Of a DNA stretch of 64,000 nucleotides, positions 61,645 through 64,000 are shown piece by piece. How positions within the stretch are numbered: position 1 is the stretch's first letter; every line of letters starts with the position of its first letter. Below the pieces are notes generated by a model that did no database searches, had not been told where the DNA came from, and worked only from the letters and a program-made list of their open reading frames with translations. Origin of the DNA: Sphingomonas kaistensis (GTDB lineage Bacteria > Pseudomonadota > Alphaproteobacteria > Sphingomonadales > Sphingomonadaceae); assembly GCF_036884275.1 (NCBI RefSeq), contig NZ_CP145607.1, positions 979,001-1,043,000 on the forward strand, given 5' to 3'. Made by a program: the position numbers and the translations under genes.

Positions 61645-61705
61645 GACCTGTCATGTAGGCCGAATTCGGCCCAGCGAAAGCGCGGGCCCCCCTTTTAAAC
61701 GAAAC

Positions 61706-61734
61706 GAGGCTTCCGGCGGCGTGCCGGAAGCCTC
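61706..61734 (-). terminator. Hairpin downstream of the glycosyltransferase/mutase gene
   Basis: GAGGCTTCCGGC and GCCGGAAGCCTC form a perfect 12-bp stem around a 5-nt loop. On the minus strand it lies 22 bp after the stop at 61756 and is followed by GTTTCGTTTAAAA, a weak T-rich tail. On the plus strand no T-run follows. Confidence 0.6.
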
Positions 61735-61755
61735 GAAGCGTCGTTCCCGAACCGC

Positions 61756-64000
61756 TTAGATCGCGAGCCGCAATTCGCGGCTGCTCGCGCCGTTGCGGCT
61801 GCGCGATTCGTCCATCCGGCGGAAGGTCGCCAGCGCCTGCCCAACGATCTGGTCCATGTTGTAGTAACGATAGGTCGCCAGCCGTCCGACGAAGGTCACG
61901 CCCGGCGTCGCGTCGGCCAACGCTTCATACTTCTTGAAGAGCAGCTGATTTTCCGGCCGCGGGATCGGGTAATAAGGGTCGCCCTCGGCGCTCGGATATT
62001 CAAGCGTGATCGAAGTCCGCGGATGCTGCTGTCCGGTCAGATGCTTGTATTCGCTGATCCGGGTGTAGGGGATGTCGGCGGACGGATAATTGACCGTTCC
62101 GACTTCCTGGAACCACTCCTTGTCGATCGTCGAATGGACGAAGCGCAACGAGCGATAGGGCAGCTTGCCGAACCGCCAGTCGAAATATTCGTCGATCGGC
62201 CCGGTGTAGATGATGTGCGCCGCATCGATGTCGTTGCGGACATCGCGGAAATCGGTGCCGAGCTGCCGGTCGATCAGCGGGTGGTCGAGCATCCGCTCGA
62301 ACATCCTTGTATAGCCTTCGAGCGGCATGATCTGGTGCGTGTCGGTGAAATAGCGGTCGTCGGTGTCGGTCCGGGTTGGGATCCGCGCCGTCACCAGTTT
62401 GTCGAGCTCGCTGGGGTCGAGGCCCCATTGCTTGCGGGTATAGCCCTGGAAGAACAGCTCGTAGAGCTCGCGCCCGACGGCGTTGACGACCACGTCCTCG
62501 CTGGTCTTGATATGCTCCACCGGCTCGGCCCGCGCCGCCAGGAAGGCCGCGGCGTCCTCGTCGGTCTTGAGCCCGGCATCGAACAGTTCGTTCAGCGTGG
62601 TGCGGTTGATGGGGATCGGCACCAGTTTGTCGCGCACGTGGGCGAGCACGCGATGCTCGTACGGGCGCCACTTGGTGAATTGCGACAGGTAGCTGACGAT
62701 CTCGTCGCTGTTGGCATGAAAGATATGCGGCCCGTACTTGTGATACAGAATGCCGTTCTTGTCATATTCGTCATAGGCGTTGCCCGCGACGTGCGGGCGC
62801 TTGTCGATCATCAGCACGCGAGCACCGTGCTGGCTCGCCAGCCGCTCGGCCAAGACCGAACCGGCGAAGCCGCAGCCCACGATCAGGTAATCATATTTGC
62901 GATTGCGCGTGTGCGTCAGGTGGCCCTGGCCGAACGCCGGGCGCTCGATCTTCTGACCCTGCTCGGTCACGTCGGCGAGCAGCGCCGCCATACGGGCCTG
63001 AGTCGTGTCCCAGCTCATGTCGGACAGCGCGAGATCGACCTCGGCCAGCCAGTCGCCGCCTTCGCCGCGGGCAAGGTCGAGCGCGCGGTCGCCCGCTTCG
63101 ACGAATTGCTCGGCGGTGCCGGCGATCATTACGCCCGACAATTTCTCGTAGTGCCGCTTCACGTCCTTGATCGGGGTCGAGATCACGGGCTTGCCGGCGG
63201 CCAGATACTCGGGCGTCTTGGTCGGCGAGATGAAGCGGGTCGCTTCGTTGATGGCGAACGGCATCATCGCCACGTCCCAGTTGCCGAGATAGCTCGGCAG
63301 CTCGTCGTAGCTCTTGCCGCCAAGGTAATGGATGTTGTGGCGGCGCGGCAAATCGTCTTCGCTGATCTTCACCACCGGACCGACCATGATGAGCTGCCAG
63401 TCGGGGCGAAGTTCGGCGACCTTGTCGAGCAGCTCGATGTCGAGCCGTTCGTCGATCACGCCGTAGAAGCCGAAGCGCGGGCGACCGATGCCGGCCTGGT
63501 CGGCGGGATCGGCGATCCCGGCGCGAGCGGCGCCGAAGTGGGCGCGATCGACCGACGAGGGGAAGGGGTGGACGTTGCCGTGCCGCTTCTTCTTCGCTTC
63601 GTAGAGCGAATAGCCGCCGGTGAAGACGATGTCCGCGGCGTCCAGCAGCTCGCGCTCAAGATCGAGCAGCTCGGCCGGGGCGAAGCGAAAGGCCGACAGC
63701 TCGTCCATGCAATCATAGACGGTCGCCACCGCATCGAGATGCCGCGAGAAGGGCAACATCATCGGGGTGTAATACCAGCGGATCAGGCGGCCCTCGGTGC
63801 CCGACACATATTGGTCCAGCAGGCCCTTGAGCACGGTGCGCTCGGCATCGACGTCGAGCCCTTCAGGAACACGCGGGGTGATCAGCGTCACATTGTCCAT
63901 GCCCTTGGCCGGGCGAATGTCGAGCGAGGGAGCATCGCCGGCCGGCGCGGGCAGCGGTTCTTCCCAGACGGTTACCGGCATCGTCTTGGCAAAGCGGCTC
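61756..64000 (-). CDS. glf: Glycosyltransferase fused to UDP-galactopyranose mutase (5' end beyond window)
   Basis: At least 748 residues; the frame stays open to the window edge, so the N-terminus is missing. The visible N-terminal half (to about 350) is a GT-B glycosyltransferase C-terminal pattern, with a VYDCMDEL segment, GFYGVIDERLD, and FISPTKTPEYLAAGKPVIST near the nucleotide-sugar site. The second half (about 375-748) is a UDP-galactopyranose mutase: FAD-binding YLIVGCGFAGSV, then HKYGPHIFH, GYTRKQWG, and the late YYNMDQIVGQAL. The mutase makes UDP-galactofuranose, so the fusion may produce the furanose donor and transfer a sugar in one polypeptide. An ATG at 63981 exists, but the upstream residues SRFAKT read on in frame and fit the usual lead-in. 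Confidence 0.88.
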   Translation of the reverse strand, partial: SRFAKTMPVTVWEEPLPAPAGDAPSLDIRPAKGMDNVTLITPRVPEGLDVDAERTVLKGLLDQYVSGTEGRLIRWYYTPMMLPFSRHLDAVATVYDCMDELSAFRFAPAELLDLERELLDAADIVFTGGYSLYEAKKKRHGNVHPFPSSVDRAHFGAARAGIADPADQAGIGRPRFGFYGVIDERLDIELLDKVAELRPDWQLIMVGPVVKISEDDLPRRHNIHYLGGKSYDELPSYLGNWDVAMMPFAINEATRFISPTKTPEYLAAGKPVISTPIKDVKRHYEKLSGVMIAGTAEQFVEAGDRALDLARGEGGDWLAEVDLALSDMSWDTTQARMAALLADVTEQGQKIERPAFGQGHLTHTRNRKYDYLIVGCGFAGSVLAERLASQHGARVLMIDKRPHVAGNAYDEYDKNGILYHKYGPHIFHANSDEIVSYLSQFTKWRPYEHRVLAHVRDKLVPIPINRTTLNELFDAGLKTDEDAAAFLAARAEPVEHIKTSEDVVVNAVGRELYELFFQGYTRKQWGLDPSELDKLVTARIPTRTDTDDRYFTDTHQIMPLEGYTRMFERMLDHPLIDRQLGTDFRDVRNDIDAAHIIYTGPIDEYFDWRFGKLPYRSLRFVHSTIDKEWFQEVGTVNYPSADIPYTRISEYKHLTGQQHPRTSITLEYPSAEGDPYYPIPRPENQLLFKKYEALADATPGVTFVGRLATYRYYNMDQIVGQALATFRRMDESRSRNGASSRELRLAI

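Overview
The window is about 64 kb of GC-rich, densely coded chromosome from an alphaproteobacterium, most likely a sphingomonad (Sphingomonas/Sphingomicrobium group). This rests on gene content, not on a search. Supporting features are MipZ and GapR (alphaproteobacterial chromosome and division proteins), a class I lysyl-tRNA synthetase, the rpmF-plsX-fabH-ihfA-merR string, the yebC/ruvCAB/ybgC-tolQRAB-pal string, RcnB-like, DUF885, S9, M19 and M20 exported enzymes, a TonB-dependent receptor, and one GGAAC-N17-CGTT element of the kind read by the general stress sigma factor EcfG. Many starts are GTG inside 4-nt GTGA overlaps. No phage, insertion sequence, plasmid function or CRISPR array was seen.

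Layout. 1-1245: the end of pyrC, a Crp/Fnr regulator and tRNA-Ser(GCU). 1292-7774: a four-gene signalling operon (large hybrid kinase, CheR, CheB, second hybrid kinase) with no receptor or CheA. 7775-13058: an envelope block with an EcfG-type promoter, a duplicated glycine-zipper lipoprotein, an L,D-transpeptidase, a TonB-like protein, a hydrolase, an orphan [2Fe-2S] protein and an RcnB-like protein. 13154-19518: a DUF885 lipoprotein, a NatAB-type ABC exporter, LysRS and a small membrane protein. 19590-25306: a DinG-like helicase, then merR, ihfA, fabH, plsX and rpmF. 25457-33827: metallo-hydrolase, S9 and M19 peptidases, a fused PabB-PabC, PdeM, a DEDD exonuclease and an M20-like protein lacking several metal ligands. 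34197-37883: DEXH helicase and exonuclease of the ligase-associated DNA damage response, without the ligase. 37927-44938: a DUF411 protein, a frameshifted TonB receptor, phosphomannomutase, mipZ, panC and a Sel1 protein. 45032-49350: the Tol-Pal operon. 49394-50110: a small membrane-protein/HTH cassette with twin operators. 50107-54971: a DUF3089 protein, ruvB, ruvA, ruvC, yebC and small membrane genes. 55005-61644: DUF1003, YbjQ, GapR, pyruvate kinase, NnrD, a histidine phosphatase and two glycosidases. 61756-64000: the end of a glycosyltransferase/UDP-galactopyranose mutase fusion.

Themes. Much of the content concerns the cell envelope (Tol-Pal, L,D-transpeptidase, lipoproteins, fatty acid and phospholipid initiation, nucleotide-sugar enzymes), peptide scavenging by exported peptidases, and DNA repair (RuvABC, DinG-like helicase, ligase-associated set). 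The items most worth a second look are the M20 protein with substituted metal ligands, the membrane/HTH cassette whose promoter carries two matching 16-bp inverted repeats, the duplicated lipoprotein with calcium-loop-like motifs behind an EcfG-type promoter, the receptor-less CheR/CheB kinase operon, and the ligase-less damage-response set whose helicase appears to start at CTG.
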